DNA of 64,000 nt from Achromobacter anxifer (GCF_903652925.1 NZ_CAHLAR010000001.1:62001-126000), one strand, 5' to 3'; positions 19,840 through 28,719 are shown, numbered from the stretch's first letter. The notes: generated from the letters alone by a model not told the origin. Numbers and translations: made by a program.

Positions 19840-20972
19840 AACGCCTGGGCCTCATTCTGCTGCGCGTGTTCACGGCCTTCGACTGGCCGCTGCTGGCGAT
19901 CCTGCTCATGTTCGCCGCGCTGGGCATGACGGTCATGCACTCCGCGGTGGGCGGCACCGACTGGCGCTTCGCCGAACAGTCGCGCAATTTCATCATCGCC
20001 TTCTTTGCGATGTGGACCATGGCGCTGATTCCGCCGAAGTGGCTGATGAAGCTGGCGTTGCCTTTCTACATCGTGGGCGTGGTGCTGCTGCTGGGCGTGG
20101 AGTTCTTCGGCGAAACCAGCAAGGGCGCGACCCGCTGGTTGAACCTGGGCGTGACCCGCATCCAGCCGTCCGAAATGATGAAGATCGCCGTGCCGATGAT
20201 GCTGGCCTGGTACTTCCAGCGCCACGAGGGCGCGGTCCGAATCCGCGACTTTCTGGCCGCCGCCGCCATGCTGGCCGCGCCTTTCGGCCTGATCGTGCTG
20301 CAGCCCGACCTGGGCACGGCGCTGCTGGTGTTCGGCGCGGGCTTCTTCGTGATCTATTTCGCGGGCCTGTCGTTCAAGCTGCTGGTGCCGGTCATGCTGG
20401 CCGGCATCATCGCCATCGGCACGCTGGTCTACTACGAAGACCAGCTATGCGAGCCTGACGTGAACTGGGTGGTGCTGCACGACTACCAGAAGCATCGCGT
20501 GTGCACGCTGCTCAATCCCAGTTCCGACCCGTTGGGCAAGGGCTTCCACACCATCCAGTCGATGATCGCGGTGGGTTCGGGGGGCGTGTACGGCAAGGGC
20601 TATATGAAGGGCACCCAGACGCACCTGGACTTCATACCCGAGCGCACCACCGACTTCATCTTCGCGGTGTACGCCGAGGAATTCGGGTTGTATGGCGGCA
20701 TCGCGATCCTGGTGCTGTACGGGCTGATGATGGCGCGCGGGCTGACGATCGCGTCGCGGGCTTCGTCGCAGTTCGGCAGGCTGCTGGTGGGGTCGTTGAC
20801 GATGATGCTGTTCATCTATGTATTCGTGAACGTGGGGATGGTGACGGGGATCCTGCCTGTGGTGGGGGTGCCGTTGCCGTTCATGAGCTATGGGGGGACG
20901 GCTTTGTTCACCATGGGGATTGCGTTCGGGATCATGATGAGTATTAGCCGGCATCGGTCGGTCAAGACTTGA
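19836..20972 (+). CDS. mrdB: Peptidoglycan glycosyltransferase RodA (SEDS family)
   Basis: A 378-residue polytopic SEDS protein, the glycan polymerase that works with PBP2. Family motifs include GVEFFGETSKGATRWLN, ITAL-like PDLGTALLV, KGYMKGTQTHLDFIPERTTD (with the conserved acidic catalytic region) and the C-terminal MPFMSYGGTALFT pattern (LPFMSYGGTALFTMGIAFG). It overlaps mrdA by ATGA and ends the mre operon. In many genomes the same gene is called rodA. Confidence 0.96.
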   Translation: MKRLGLILLRVFTAFDWPLLAILLMFAALGMTVMHSAVGGTDWRFAEQSRNFIIAFFAMWTMALIPPKWLMKLALPFYIVGVVLLLGVEFFGETSKGATRWLNLGVTRIQPSEMMKIAVPMMLAWYFQRHEGAVRIRDFLAAAAMLAAPFGLIVLQPDLGTALLVFGAGFFVIYFAGLSFKLLVPVMLAGIIAIGTLVYYEDQLCEPDVNWVVLHDYQKHRVCTLLNPSSDPLGKGFHTIQSMIAVGSGGVYGKGYMKGTQTHLDFIPERTTDFIFAVYAEEFGLYGGIAILVLYGLMMARGLTIASRASSQFGRLLVGSLTMMLFIYVFVNVGMVTGILPVVGVPLPFMSYGGTALFTMGIAFGIMMSISRHRSVKT

Positions 20973-21009
20973 TCTTTTGCTGATGGCGGCTGCGAGGTCT
21001 TCGTAGGTC

Positions 21010-21173
21010 GCCCGTCGTCGCGAGCGGCGTGGCGGCTCGCGCCCACGATTGCGGTCCGGAGCGTTCGCTCCGGACTGCCCCTTCGTCATCTTCGTCAAGG
21101 CCTGCGGCCTTTCCTTCAGATTCCCTCGGGCGCATCGAGGTTGCGAGCCGCCACGCCGCCCGCGCCGACGGGC
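21010..21173 (+). repeat. 164-bp structured element, copy A
   Basis: The outer arms 21010-21040 and 21143-21173 pair over 31 bp with two mismatches, beginning GCCCGTCG and ending CGACGGGC. The 102-bp core contains a hairpin GTCCGGAGC/GCTCCGGAC (from 21054) and a second stem AAGGCC/GGCCTT (about 21098-21112). The core is about 84% identical over 95 aligned bases to copy B read in reverse, but the arms are different sequence apart from the outer eight bases. Confidence 0.85.
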
Positions 21174-21235
21174 TGCCGCCGTCTTGGCTTGTCGCGCTGC
21201 TAGAGCCGTGGTCAGTTGCGAGTCTTGCGTTGCCC

Positions 21236-21269
21236 GTTGCCTACGGCCGCGCGGGCGGCCGTAGGCAAC
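21236..21269. repeat. 15-bp perfect hairpin
   Basis: GTTGCCTACGGCCGC at 21236-21250 pairs perfectly with 21255-21269 around a four-base loop. It lies 62 bp after copy A of the structured element. There is no U-run. Confidence 0.8.
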
Positions 21270-21359
21270 ATACGTGATTGTGGGCGTCGTGGCGGTGGTC
21301 GCTTGCGCGCTTACGGAGGGGGCTTGCTAATGGCCCCTCATCATTGGGGGTGGGGCGGT

Positions 21360-21422
21360 GATGGGTGGCGCGCGGCAGGCAGTGGTTTGCGCTTGGAGAC
21401 TCTCTCGCGCGCGCCACCCATC
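21360..21422. repeat. 15-bp perfect inverted repeat with 33-bp loop
   Basis: GATGGGTGGCGCGCG at 21360-21374 is exactly complementary to 21408-21422, with a 33-bp loop. It lies midway between the two 164-bp elements. Confidence 0.75.
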
Positions 21423-21559
21423 CGGCAGTGTGGCTTAGCGGCTGGCGACAATTGATTGGCCTGGCGCCGTTCAGTGGTGTACAGCCGCTCAAGGCACTCA
21501 ACGGTGACAGGTGCCCCATGCCCGCGCAGCGCCATCCTAAATCGCAAGACACAACGGAA

Positions 21560-21594
21560 GCCTCGGAAGGCCGCCTGCGCGGCCGGCCCGAGGC
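21560..21594. repeat. Nested hairpin
   Basis: GCCTCGG/CCGAGGC (21560-21566 with 21588-21594) encloses GGCCGC/GCGGCC (21569-21574 with 21579-21584), giving a nearly continuous 13-bp stem with a short asymmetric internal loop. Confidence 0.7.
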
Positions 21595-21686
21595 GAGCCC
21601 CGCAAGACATTCCGCCATACCCCGCCCGTTGCCAGAATGCCAAGCACACCATCCGGCCCAGCTGCCGTGAAATTGCAACTGAACGA

Positions 21687-21850
21687 GCCCGTCGCGTCGG
21701 CGGCCCGCGATGCGCGGGGCGTCGATAAGCCCGACGGAATCCGAAGGAACCGCCGTAGGCGGTGACGAGGATGAGGATGGGGAAGTCCGGAGCGAAGGCT
21801 CCGGACCGCAATCGTTGCCCCGCGCATCGCGGGCCGCCGACGCGACGGGC
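21687..21850 (-). repeat. 164-bp structured element, copy B (inverted relative to copy A)
   Basis: The outer arms 21687-21720 and 21817-21850 form a perfect 34-bp inverted repeat, again starting GCCCGTCG and ending CGACGGGC. The 96-bp core read on the minus strand aligns to copy A. Its inner stem is ACCGCC/GGCGGT where copy A has AAGGCC/GGCCTT, so both differing pairs changed on both sides. It ends 41 bp from the stop of the Ldh2-type gene and could also serve as its terminator. Confidence 0.85.
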
Positions 21851-21890
21851 GTCTTAAGAACTCATAGAACGCCCGCAAGCAAGTACAACC

Positions 21891-22943
21891 TCAAGCAGGC
21901 AACGCCTCAGGCACCCCAAGGTCAACGGCCAGCTTGGTAAGACCATCCCAGATCCGACTGTCGAAAGTCAGCGCGTCCTCGTTGAGTGCCCGGTTGCGCG
22001 CTTCGTACTCGCCCGGATACTGCACCGCTTCAACGCCAGGTTGCGGCTTGCAGGCGTGCAGATAGTCGATGAACGCGCCCACCTCCATCGACCGCCAGTC
22101 CGTATTGAAGTCCACCTGCGGATCCAGCAGCAGCGCGAACATATTGTTCGTCGCTACGCCCGTGCGCGGATGTTCCGGCTGGATCGTGCCGCCGCCCGAC
22201 AGCACGCCGGCCAGCAGCTCGGCCACCAGGCCCAGCGCGTAACCCTTGTGGCCGCCGAACGGCAGCAGGGCGCCGGGCGGGTCGGTGAACAGCGCGTTGG
22301 GATCCGTGGTCGGATTGCCCTGGGCGTCGATCAGCGAGCCCGGGGGCGCCTGTTCGCCCTTGGCGGCCAGCACCCGCGCTTTGTTGACGGCGATGGAGCT
22401 GGTGGCCATGTCCACGATGAACGGCGGACGGCCGCCGGGCAGCGGGCCCGCGAAGCACAGCGGATTGGTGGTCAGGCAGGCCTGCGCGCCGCCGAAGGGC
22501 GCCACGGTCGGCGAGCGGTTGATCACGTTGGTGAAGGCCAGCAGGATCAGGCCTTGGGCAGCCACCATTTCCCCGTAGTGGCCCATGCGGCCCAGGTGGT
22601 GGCTGTGGCGCAGGGTCAGGATGCACTGGCCGTGCTCCTGCGTGCGCTCGATGGCCTTCTCGATGACGACCTTGCCGACATATTGGCCCAGTCCGTGATG
22701 GCCGTCGTAGGCCAGCATCGCGCCGCGGTCGTTGACCAGCTCGGGCCGGCCGTCGGCCTGGGCCAGGCCTTCGGACAGCACGCGCCGGTAGTTGGTCAGG
22801 ATCGACAGGCCGTGGCTGGTGTAGCCGACCCGGTCGGACTCGACCAGGTGCTCGGCCACGTCGCGGGCGATGTCCTCGGGCACGCCTTGTGCCATCAGCA
22901 CGCGGCGGCCGTATTCGTTGGCTTGGGCGATCGAAATCTTCAT
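21891..22943 (-). CDS. Ldh2/malate-lactate dehydrogenase family oxidoreductase
   Basis: A 350-residue NAD(P)-dependent oxidoreductase of the Ldh2 (YiaK/ComC/MDH-like) family, which has its own fold distinct from classical lactate dehydrogenase. The segments SDRVGYTSHGL, ILTLRHSHHLGRMGHYGEM, TTNPLCFAGP, PFIVDMATSSIAVNKARVLA and GGHKGYALGLVAELLAGVLSG are family hallmarks, including the catalytic His region. Substrates in the family include malate, sulfolactate, ureidoglycolate and 2,3-diketogulonate. The gene is 12 bp downstream of a DASS-type transporter gene, suggesting import and oxidation of a 2-hydroxy (di)acid. The exact substrate is not determinable. Confidence 0.88.
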   Translation of the reverse strand: MKISIAQANEYGRRVLMAQGVPEDIARDVAEHLVESDRVGYTSHGLSILTNYRRVLSEGLAQADGRPELVNDRGAMLAYDGHHGLGQYVGKVVIEKAIERTQEHGQCILTLRHSHHLGRMGHYGEMVAAQGLILLAFTNVINRSPTVAPFGGAQACLTTNPLCFAGPLPGGRPPFIVDMATSSIAVNKARVLAAKGEQAPPGSLIDAQGNPTTDPNALFTDPPGALLPFGGHKGYALGLVAELLAGVLSGGGTIQPEHPRTGVATNNMFALLLDPQVDFNTDWRSMEVGAFIDYLHACKPQPGVEAVQYPGEYEARNRALNEDALTFDSRIWDGLTKLAVDLGVPEALPA

Positions 22944-22955
22944 GATGCGCCCTCC

Positions 22956-24449
22956 TTACAGCCAGCCCAGCCAGCGCCAGTAGGTCATGCCCATCAGCAG
23001 CATCAGCAGGTAGCCGACGATGGTGACGATGATGCCGACCTTGGCGAACTGCTTGGCGTTGAAGGTCTCGGTACCCAGGCACACCATGTTCTGCGGCGCG
23101 TTGATGGGCAGGATGAAGCCGTAGCTGACCACGAAGCCCAGCAGCATGGTCATGCCCAGGCGGCTGAATTCGCCCGGCAGCGTGGCCAGCACCGAAATCA
23201 GGATGGGCAGCATGGCCGAGGTCAGCGCGGTGGCGCTGGCGAAGCCCAGGTGGATGACGATGAGGAAGGCGGCCAGGATCGCGAAGATCGCCAGCGGTCC
23301 GAGATGGTCCAGTCCGGTATGCGCCACGACCTGGTTGCCCAGCCATTGGCCGGCCTGGGTCGTCAGCAGGGCGGTGCCCAGGCTGATGCCGACGCCGAAC
23401 ACGATCACGGTGCCCCATGGGATGCGCGATTGCACGTCTTTCCAGGTCATCACGCCAAAGCGCGGCAGCAGCAGCAGGACCAGGCCGAAGTAGGTGGTCG
23501 ACGTGGTGTCGAACTTGTGCAGCTTGCCTTCGGTCGACCAGAACAGCAGCAGCATGAGCGACACGGCCATCAGGCGTTTTTGCGCGCCGGTCATGGGGCC
23601 CAGTTCAAGCAGCGACTTCTCGACAGCTTCCTTGCCTCCCGCGATGCTGTCGCTTTCCGGCGGCAGCAGCTTGAGCACGATGATGATCAGCACGGCCGAC
23701 ATGATCAGCGACCAGGGGGCGCCGGCGATCAGCCAGTCCGACCACGCCACGCGCTGGCCCAGCATCTTTTCCATGAAGCCGACGGTCAGCAGGTTCTGCG
23801 CGGCGGCGGTCTGGATGCCGACGTTCCAGATGCTGGTGGCCTGCGCCACGATGATCATGATGCCGGCGGCGATGTTGGAGCGCTTGTCCACGCCGAAGGC
23901 CGCGATGACGCCCATCATGATGGGCACCACGGCCGCGCTGCGCGCGGTGGCGCTGGGCACGACCAGGCTCAGCACGATGGTCACGGCGATACATCCGATC
24001 AGGATGCGGCGGGTGCTGGTGCCCACCTTGGACAGAGTCACCAGAGCGATGCGCCGGTCGAGCCCGGTGAAGGTCATGGCTGCGGCAATGAACAAGGCGC
24101 CGGTGACGAGCGCCAGCGCCGAGTTCGAGAAGCCCGCCAGCGCCATGCTGATCGCGGCCGAGGTGCCATAGATCACTTGCGGGTCTTTGATTGTCGGAGC
24201 CGTACCCAGCAGGAAGGCCATCAGCGTCGTGATCATGATCGCGCTGGCTTCGTAGGACACGGCTTCGGTAATCCAGACCACCACCGCGAACGCCAGGATG
24301 GCGAGCATCCGGTGGCCCGCGACGGGCAGGTCGGCGGGCAGGGGCATCATCAGCACGCCGATCATCACCAGGATGCCGGCGACGAGTCCGATTGGAATTT
24401 TGGTTTTCTTTGGGGCTTGCGAGGCAGGGACGGCGGCTTGCGCGGTCAT
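22956..24449 (-). CDS. DASS (SLC13) family anion:sodium symporter
   Basis: A 497-residue polytopic transporter with about 11-12 hydrophobic segments. Family features include ISMALAGFSNSALALVTGALF near the N-terminal half and the C-terminal VSYGFILPINAPQNMVCLGT, which carries the SLC13 signature around the substrate-binding hairpin. Members move C4-dicarboxylates, citrate, tartrate or sulfate with Na+. The ATG at 24449 was preferred to one two codons earlier because the GGAG ribosome site would touch the earlier start. It is co-directional with the Ldh2-type dehydrogenase and probably co-transcribed. Confidence 0.88.
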   Translation of the reverse strand: MTAQAAVPASQAPKKTKIPIGLVAGILVMIGVLMMPLPADLPVAGHRMLAILAFAVVVWITEAVSYEASAIMITTLMAFLLGTAPTIKDPQVIYGTSAAISMALAGFSNSALALVTGALFIAAAMTFTGLDRRIALVTLSKVGTSTRRILIGCIAVTIVLSLVVPSATARSAAVVPIMMGVIAAFGVDKRSNIAAGIMIIVAQATSIWNVGIQTAAAQNLLTVGFMEKMLGQRVAWSDWLIAGAPWSLIMSAVLIIIVLKLLPPESDSIAGGKEAVEKSLLELGPMTGAQKRLMAVSLMLLLFWSTEGKLHKFDTTSTTYFGLVLLLLPRFGVMTWKDVQSRIPWGTVIVFGVGISLGTALLTTQAGQWLGNQVVAHTGLDHLGPLAIFAILAAFLIVIHLGFASATALTSAMLPILISVLATLPGEFSRLGMTMLLGFVVSYGFILPINAPQNMVCLGTETFNAKQFAKVGIIVTIVGYLLMLLMGMTYWRWLGWL

Positions 24450-24762
24450 ATCCATCTCCAGTTGAGGTCAAACTGCCGACACACCGCCCCGCGAGCACGG
24501 GATAGGTCAAACCGGTGTGTCGACGCTACAGCATGATCGTGACGGCATTGCGGAAAACCCGTATTGATGCGGATCAAGCCAGTGGAGATTTGGGCTTGTG
24601 GAAAACCTTTGACGGGCATTATGCTCGTCGCCCCGCGCCGCCGGCAAGCCTGGATTGTTGCGAAATTGCACGCAAATCAATATGAAAAGGCAGAAACCGC
24701 CGGCGAATTCGTTCGTATTGCGACCTAATTGACGGCCCAGGCCGGGCGGCCGGACAGGCGGA
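24450..24762. other. Intergenic region between the DASS operon and slmA
   Basis: A 313-bp gap between two minus-strand genes. It contains the presumed promoter/operator of the transporter operon (listed separately). The remainder (24530-24762) has an AT-richer patch near 24600-24690 and no gene, terminator or repeat that I can recognise. Confidence 0.5.
24464..24521. promoter_or_regulatory. Candidate operator upstream of the DASS-Ldh2 operon
   Basis: GACACACCG (24478-24486) is exactly inverted at 24513-24521 (CGGTGTGTC). Each half is flanked by a copy of AGGTCAAAC (24464-24472 and about 24504-24512). The site lies 15-72 bp upstream of the transporter ATG, where a regulator would act. No regulator gene is adjacent. 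Confidence 0.5.
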
Positions 24763-25338
24763 TCAGCCCAGCGCCAGGCGCAGCTGCTCGTCCAGGTGCA
24801 GGGTGGGCGCGACGCGCCAGCCGCTCTGGGCGTAGCGCAGCCAGCGGCCCAGCACCAGGTGCGTCAACAGGCTGGCATGCGCGGCCACATTGGCCTGCGG
24901 CGGCAGGCCGCCGTCGGTCACCGCGATGCGCAGCGACTGCTTCAACGAGGCTTCGATGCGGTCGTTGATGTGGTTGATGCGTTCTTGCAGGCGGTTGTCT
25001 TCCGTGACCAGCGCGTCGCCGGTCAGCACCCGCGTCATGCCTTTGTTGCGCTCCGAGAAGGTCAGCAGCATGGAGACAGTCTTGTGGGCCTGGGTCAGGC
25101 CCTGAGGTTCGGCGATGGCGATCTGGTTCACCAGCGTGAAGATGCTGGTCTCGATGAATTCGATCAGCCCTTCGAACATCTGCGCCTTGCTGGCGAAGTG
25201 CCGGTACAGCGCGGCCTCGGACACTTCCAGGCGCGCGGCCAGGGCCGCGGTGGTGATGCGGGAGGCGTGAGGCTGCTCCAGCATCTCGGCCAGGGTTTGC
25301 AGAATCTGGGTCTTGCGCTCGCCGGGTTTGCTCGCCAT
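24763..25338 (-). CDS. slmA: Nucleoid occlusion factor SlmA (TetR family)
   Basis: A 191-residue TetR-type DNA-binding protein. The HTH (ITTAALAARLEVSEAALYRHF, then ASKAQMFEGLIEFIE) and the following VLTGDALVTEDNRLQERIN match SlmA, which binds specific chromosomal sites and blocks FtsZ assembly over the nucleoid. Length is close to E. coli SlmA (198). It is the last gene of an argB-nucleotidase-slmA cluster with a 54-bp gap to the upstream gene, an association seen widely in beta-proteobacteria. Confidence 0.88.
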   Translation of the reverse strand: MASKPGERKTQILQTLAEMLEQPHASRITTAALAARLEVSEAALYRHFASKAQMFEGLIEFIETSIFTLVNQIAIAEPQGLTQAHKTVSMLLTFSERNKGMTRVLTGDALVTEDNRLQERINHINDRIEASLKQSLRIAVTDGGLPPQANVAAHASLLTHLVLGRWLRYAQSGWRVAPTLHLDEQLRLALG

Positions 25339-25392
25339 GGAGGGGTCTGCTCTCGCGCAGGCTTGACGGTGAATGGGGGGAGGAGCGCGCCG

Positions 25393-26138
25393 CTATCCCC
25401 GCAGGGGGCGTCGGCGTAACAGCAAATCACTGACGGAGTTTACCCGCAAGTCGACATAGGCCGGCCGCTGCGAACGGCCGCGGGCGAACGGCGTGCCGGG
25501 GTGATACACGTGCACGGTGCGCAGGCCCGCGCGGCGCGCGCCGCGCAGATTGGCCAGGGTGTCCTCGACCAGCACGGCATTGCGCGCCTGCACGCCTTCG
25601 CGCGCCAGCACGTGGCGCAGCAGCGCGGGAGAGGGCTTGGGCCGGAATTCGCCGTGCAGCCGCATGTGCTCGATGGCCCACAGGCTGTCGAACTGGCGCA
25701 GGATGCCCAGGCGCGCCAGCACGGCGCGGGCGTAGTGCATCGGCGCGTTGGTCAGCAGCACCTTGCGTCCCGGCAGCCGGCTCAGCTTGTAGGCCAGCGC
25801 CTTTTCCGAGCGCACCAGGGGGCCAACGTCGAAATCGTGGCTGCGGTGCAGGAATTCATGCGGATCCACGCCGTGATGCCGGACCATGCCTATCATGGTG
25901 GCGCCATAGCGCTTCCAGTACAGCGAGCGCATGCGGTTGGCGGTGTCGACGTCGACATTCAACGCCTCGGCCACGGCCATGGTCATGCCGTGGTCGATCT
26001 TGGGGAAGATGGCGTGCGAGGTGTCGTGGAGCGTGTTGTCCAGATCGAACAGCCACAGGCGTTCGGAAACGCCCGTGGCTGCGCGGCGCGAGCGGCGCAC
26101 ACGCACCGCCGGCCGCAGCAGGTAACGCTGTGCCCGCA

Positions 26139-26139
<1 letters not shown>
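25393..26139 (-). CDS. HAD-superfamily pyrimidine 5'-nucleotidase
   Basis: A 248-residue HAD hydrolase. Motif I is LWLFDLDNTLHD (nucleophile D32 and D34), motif II KVLLTNAP and the C-terminal motif VLVEDTLANLRGA. The cap region and the phrase HDTSHAIFPKIDHGM match the SDT1/pyrimidine 5'-nucleotidase subgroup, which dephosphorylates UMP/CMP and related nucleotides. The ATG at 26139 overlaps the argB stop by one base (TGATG). The frame stays open further upstream, but that stretch is argB in another frame. The basic N-terminal 25 residues before the first strand are probably disordered. Confidence 0.85.
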
Positions 26140-27074
<935 letters not shown>

Positions 27075-27210
27075 TTAGAAAAAATGCCTGCACAAAAACG
27101 CGTTCGGAACGCGGTAGCGCAAGCATACGACGGATTGTAGTACCCACAGGTTTCTTATGCTTTAAACCCATGTTCATATGCCCGACAAATAACCGGCATT
27201 CAGGTAAATT

Positions 27211-27287
27211 GGGGGCGTTTTCACAACGGCGAGCCCCGCAAAAGGGGGCTGGTCCGCACCGGCAGGGCATCAGCCCCTAATTTTTTT
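27211..27287 (+). promoter_or_regulatory. Candidate transcription attenuator in the metQ leader
   Basis: A terminator-like hairpin (27243-27251 with 27271-27278, one bulged G) is followed by AATTTTTTT, only about 20 bp before the metQ start. Its left arm can instead pair with AGCCCC at 27232-27237, and GGGG at 27212-27215 can in turn capture that same CCCC. Such mutually exclusive stems are the pattern of attenuators and riboswitch expression platforms. No known riboswitch consensus and no Met-rich leader peptide are recognised. Confidence 0.5.
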
Positions 27288-27307
27288 ACCCATAAAAGAG
27301 GCAACAC

Positions 27308-28095
27308 ATGCGTTTGAACTTTGTCCGGTCCGCCCTGGCGGCGTCGGTGTTCCTGGTGGCGGCGAACGCCGCCCATGCCGAAAAAGTGGTGGTGGGCGCG
27401 ACCCAGGTTCCCCATGCCGAGATCCTGGAAGTGGTGAAGCCGCAACTGGCCAAGGAAGGCGTGGAACTCGACATCAAGGTCTTCAGCGACTACGTGCAGC
27501 CCAACCTGCAGCTCGCCGACAAGCAGCTGGACGCGAATTTCTTCCAGCACAAGCCCTACCTGGATTCCTTCAACAAGGACCGCAGGCCACGCTGGTGCCG
27601 GTGGCCCTGGTGCACGTCGAACCCTTCGGCGGCTATTCCAAGAAGATCAAGAGCCTGTCCGAACTCAAGGACGGCGCGACGGTGGCGATCCCGAACGATC
27701 CCTCCAACGGCGGCCGCGCCCTGGTCCTGCTGCAGAAGCAGGGCGTGATCAAGCTGAAGGACCCGTCCAACATCCTGGCCACGGCCGCGGACGTGGTCGA
27801 GAACCCCAAGAAGCTGAAGTTCCGCGAACTGGAAGCCGCGATGCTGCCGCGGTCGCTCGACGACGTGGACCTGGCGCTGATCAACACCAACTACGCGCTG
27901 GAAGCCGGCCTGGTCCCGACCAAGGACGCCCTGTTCATCGAAGGCGCCGATTCGCCTTACGCCAACATCCTGGTGACCCGCGAGGACAACAAGGACGCGC
28001 CCGGCATCAAGAAACTGGTCCAGGCCCTGCATACGCCTGAAGTGAAGAAGTTCATCCTGGAAAAGTACAAGGGCGCCGTGGTTCCGGCGTTCTGA
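27308..28095 (+). pseudogene. metQ: D-methionine-type ABC transporter binding protein MetQ, frameshifted
   Basis: The frame from the ATG at 27308 gives a signal peptide (FVRSALAASVFLVAANAAHA) and the MetQ/NlpA N-domain (VVVGATQVPHAEILEVVKPQ, then KVFSDYVQPNLQLADKQLD), but derails after YLDSFNKDR. The rest (VPVALVHVEPFGGYSKKIKS to KYKGAVVPAF) is in another frame, ending at 28095. Inserting one base near 27583 (CGCAGG to CGCCAGG) restores one 262-residue protein reading FNKDRQATLVPVALVH. No metN or metI lies nearby, so it is an orphan binding protein. The lesion may be real or a sequencing error. The lack of a lipobox Cys is also unlike E. coli MetQ. Confidence 0.85.
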
Positions 28096-28121
28096 TTCCG
28101 GCCCGCCGCGGCCTGATCTGG

Positions 28122-28145
28122 AAACCGCCTGCAAGGGCGGTTTTT
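28122..28145 (+). terminator. metQ terminator
   Basis: Stem AAACCGCC/GGCGGTTT (28122-28129 with 28136-28143) running into TTTTT, 27 bp after the metQ stop. Confidence 0.8.
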
Positions 28146-28170
28146 CTTTGGCGCGCCGGCGCGGACAGGC

Positions 28171-28200
28171 AAAAAAAAAGACCGCCCTGGCGGGGCGGTC
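28171..28200 (-). terminator. Terminator of the yraN-diaA-dolP-tlpA operon
   Basis: On the minus strand GACCGCCC/GGGCGGTC (28193-28200 with 28180-28187) is followed by nine T. It lies 25 bp after the tlpA-like stop. Confidence 0.85.
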
Positions 28201-28224
28201 CGTTGTGGAGGGCGCGGGCGGGGC

Positions 28225-28719
28225 TCAGCCTGCCGCCAGGGCCTTTTCCACGGTGGCGTGGAATTCCGCCACGTCGTATTCGCCCAGGTAGCGCTTGATG
28301 ATGCGGCCCTGCTTGTCGATCAGGAAGGCCGTGGGCGTCAGGCGGATGTCGCCGAAGGCGCGGGCGATGTCGCCCTTGGTGTCCAGGGCCACCGGGAACG
28401 GCAGCTTGCGCGTTTCGGCGAAGTTCAGCACGAAGTTGGGCGGGTCGTAGTTCATGGCGACCGCGACCGCCTCGTAGCCCTTGGCGGCGTACTCGTTGTA
28501 GGCCGAGATGGTCTCGGGCATCTGCTTCACACAGGTCACGCAGCTGGTTGCCCAGAACTTGACCAGCACGACCTTGCCGCGCAGGTCCTGCATCGAGAAG
28601 GACTTGCCTTCCAGCGTGGTGAAGGTCACGTCGGGCGCGGTCTGGGCGGGGCGCATGACGAACCAGGCGCCGATGCCGACCGCCACCAGGACGGCCAGAG
28701 CGAGAATGGCTTTCTTCAT
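28225..28719 (-). CDS. TlpA-family thiol:disulfide oxidoreductase
   Basis: A 164-residue membrane-anchored thioredoxin-like protein. The N-terminal helix (AILALAVLVAVGIGAWFVM) should hold it in the inner membrane facing the periplasm. The active site is WATSCVTCVKQMPE with C60 and C63, and the cis-Pro loop is LTPTAFLID. Relatives reduce apocytochrome c or other periplasmic disulfides. It overlaps dolP by ATGA, so it is part of the same operon, an addition compared with E. coli. Confidence 0.87.
   Translation of the reverse strand: MKKAILALAVLVAVGIGAWFVMRPAQTAPDVTFTTLEGKSFSMQDLRGKVVLVKFWATSCVTCVKQMPETISAYNEYAAKGYEAVAVAMNYDPPNFVLNFAETRKLPFPVALDTKGDIARAFGDIRLTPTAFLIDKQGRIIKRYLGEYDVAEFHATVEKALAAG

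Larger units (their letters stand above)
20973..21890. other. Non-coding palindrome-rich block between rodA and a convergent gene
   Basis: A 918-bp region without a credible gene. It is packed with long inverted repeats: two related 164-bp elements in opposite orientation (21010-21173 and 21687-21850) and three further strong hairpins between them. Open frames on either strand are short, lack start signals and family resemblance, and change reading across the palindromes. The unit may be a mobile or transcribed structured repeat. Confidence 0.75.

Noticed and set aside
21049-21811. Short frames in both 164-bp elements that give similar peptides (MRSGAFAPD...)
   Set aside because: The similarity follows from the conserved DNA core. 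The frames lack ribosome sites, differ in length and run through perfect palindromes, so a protein is unlikely.
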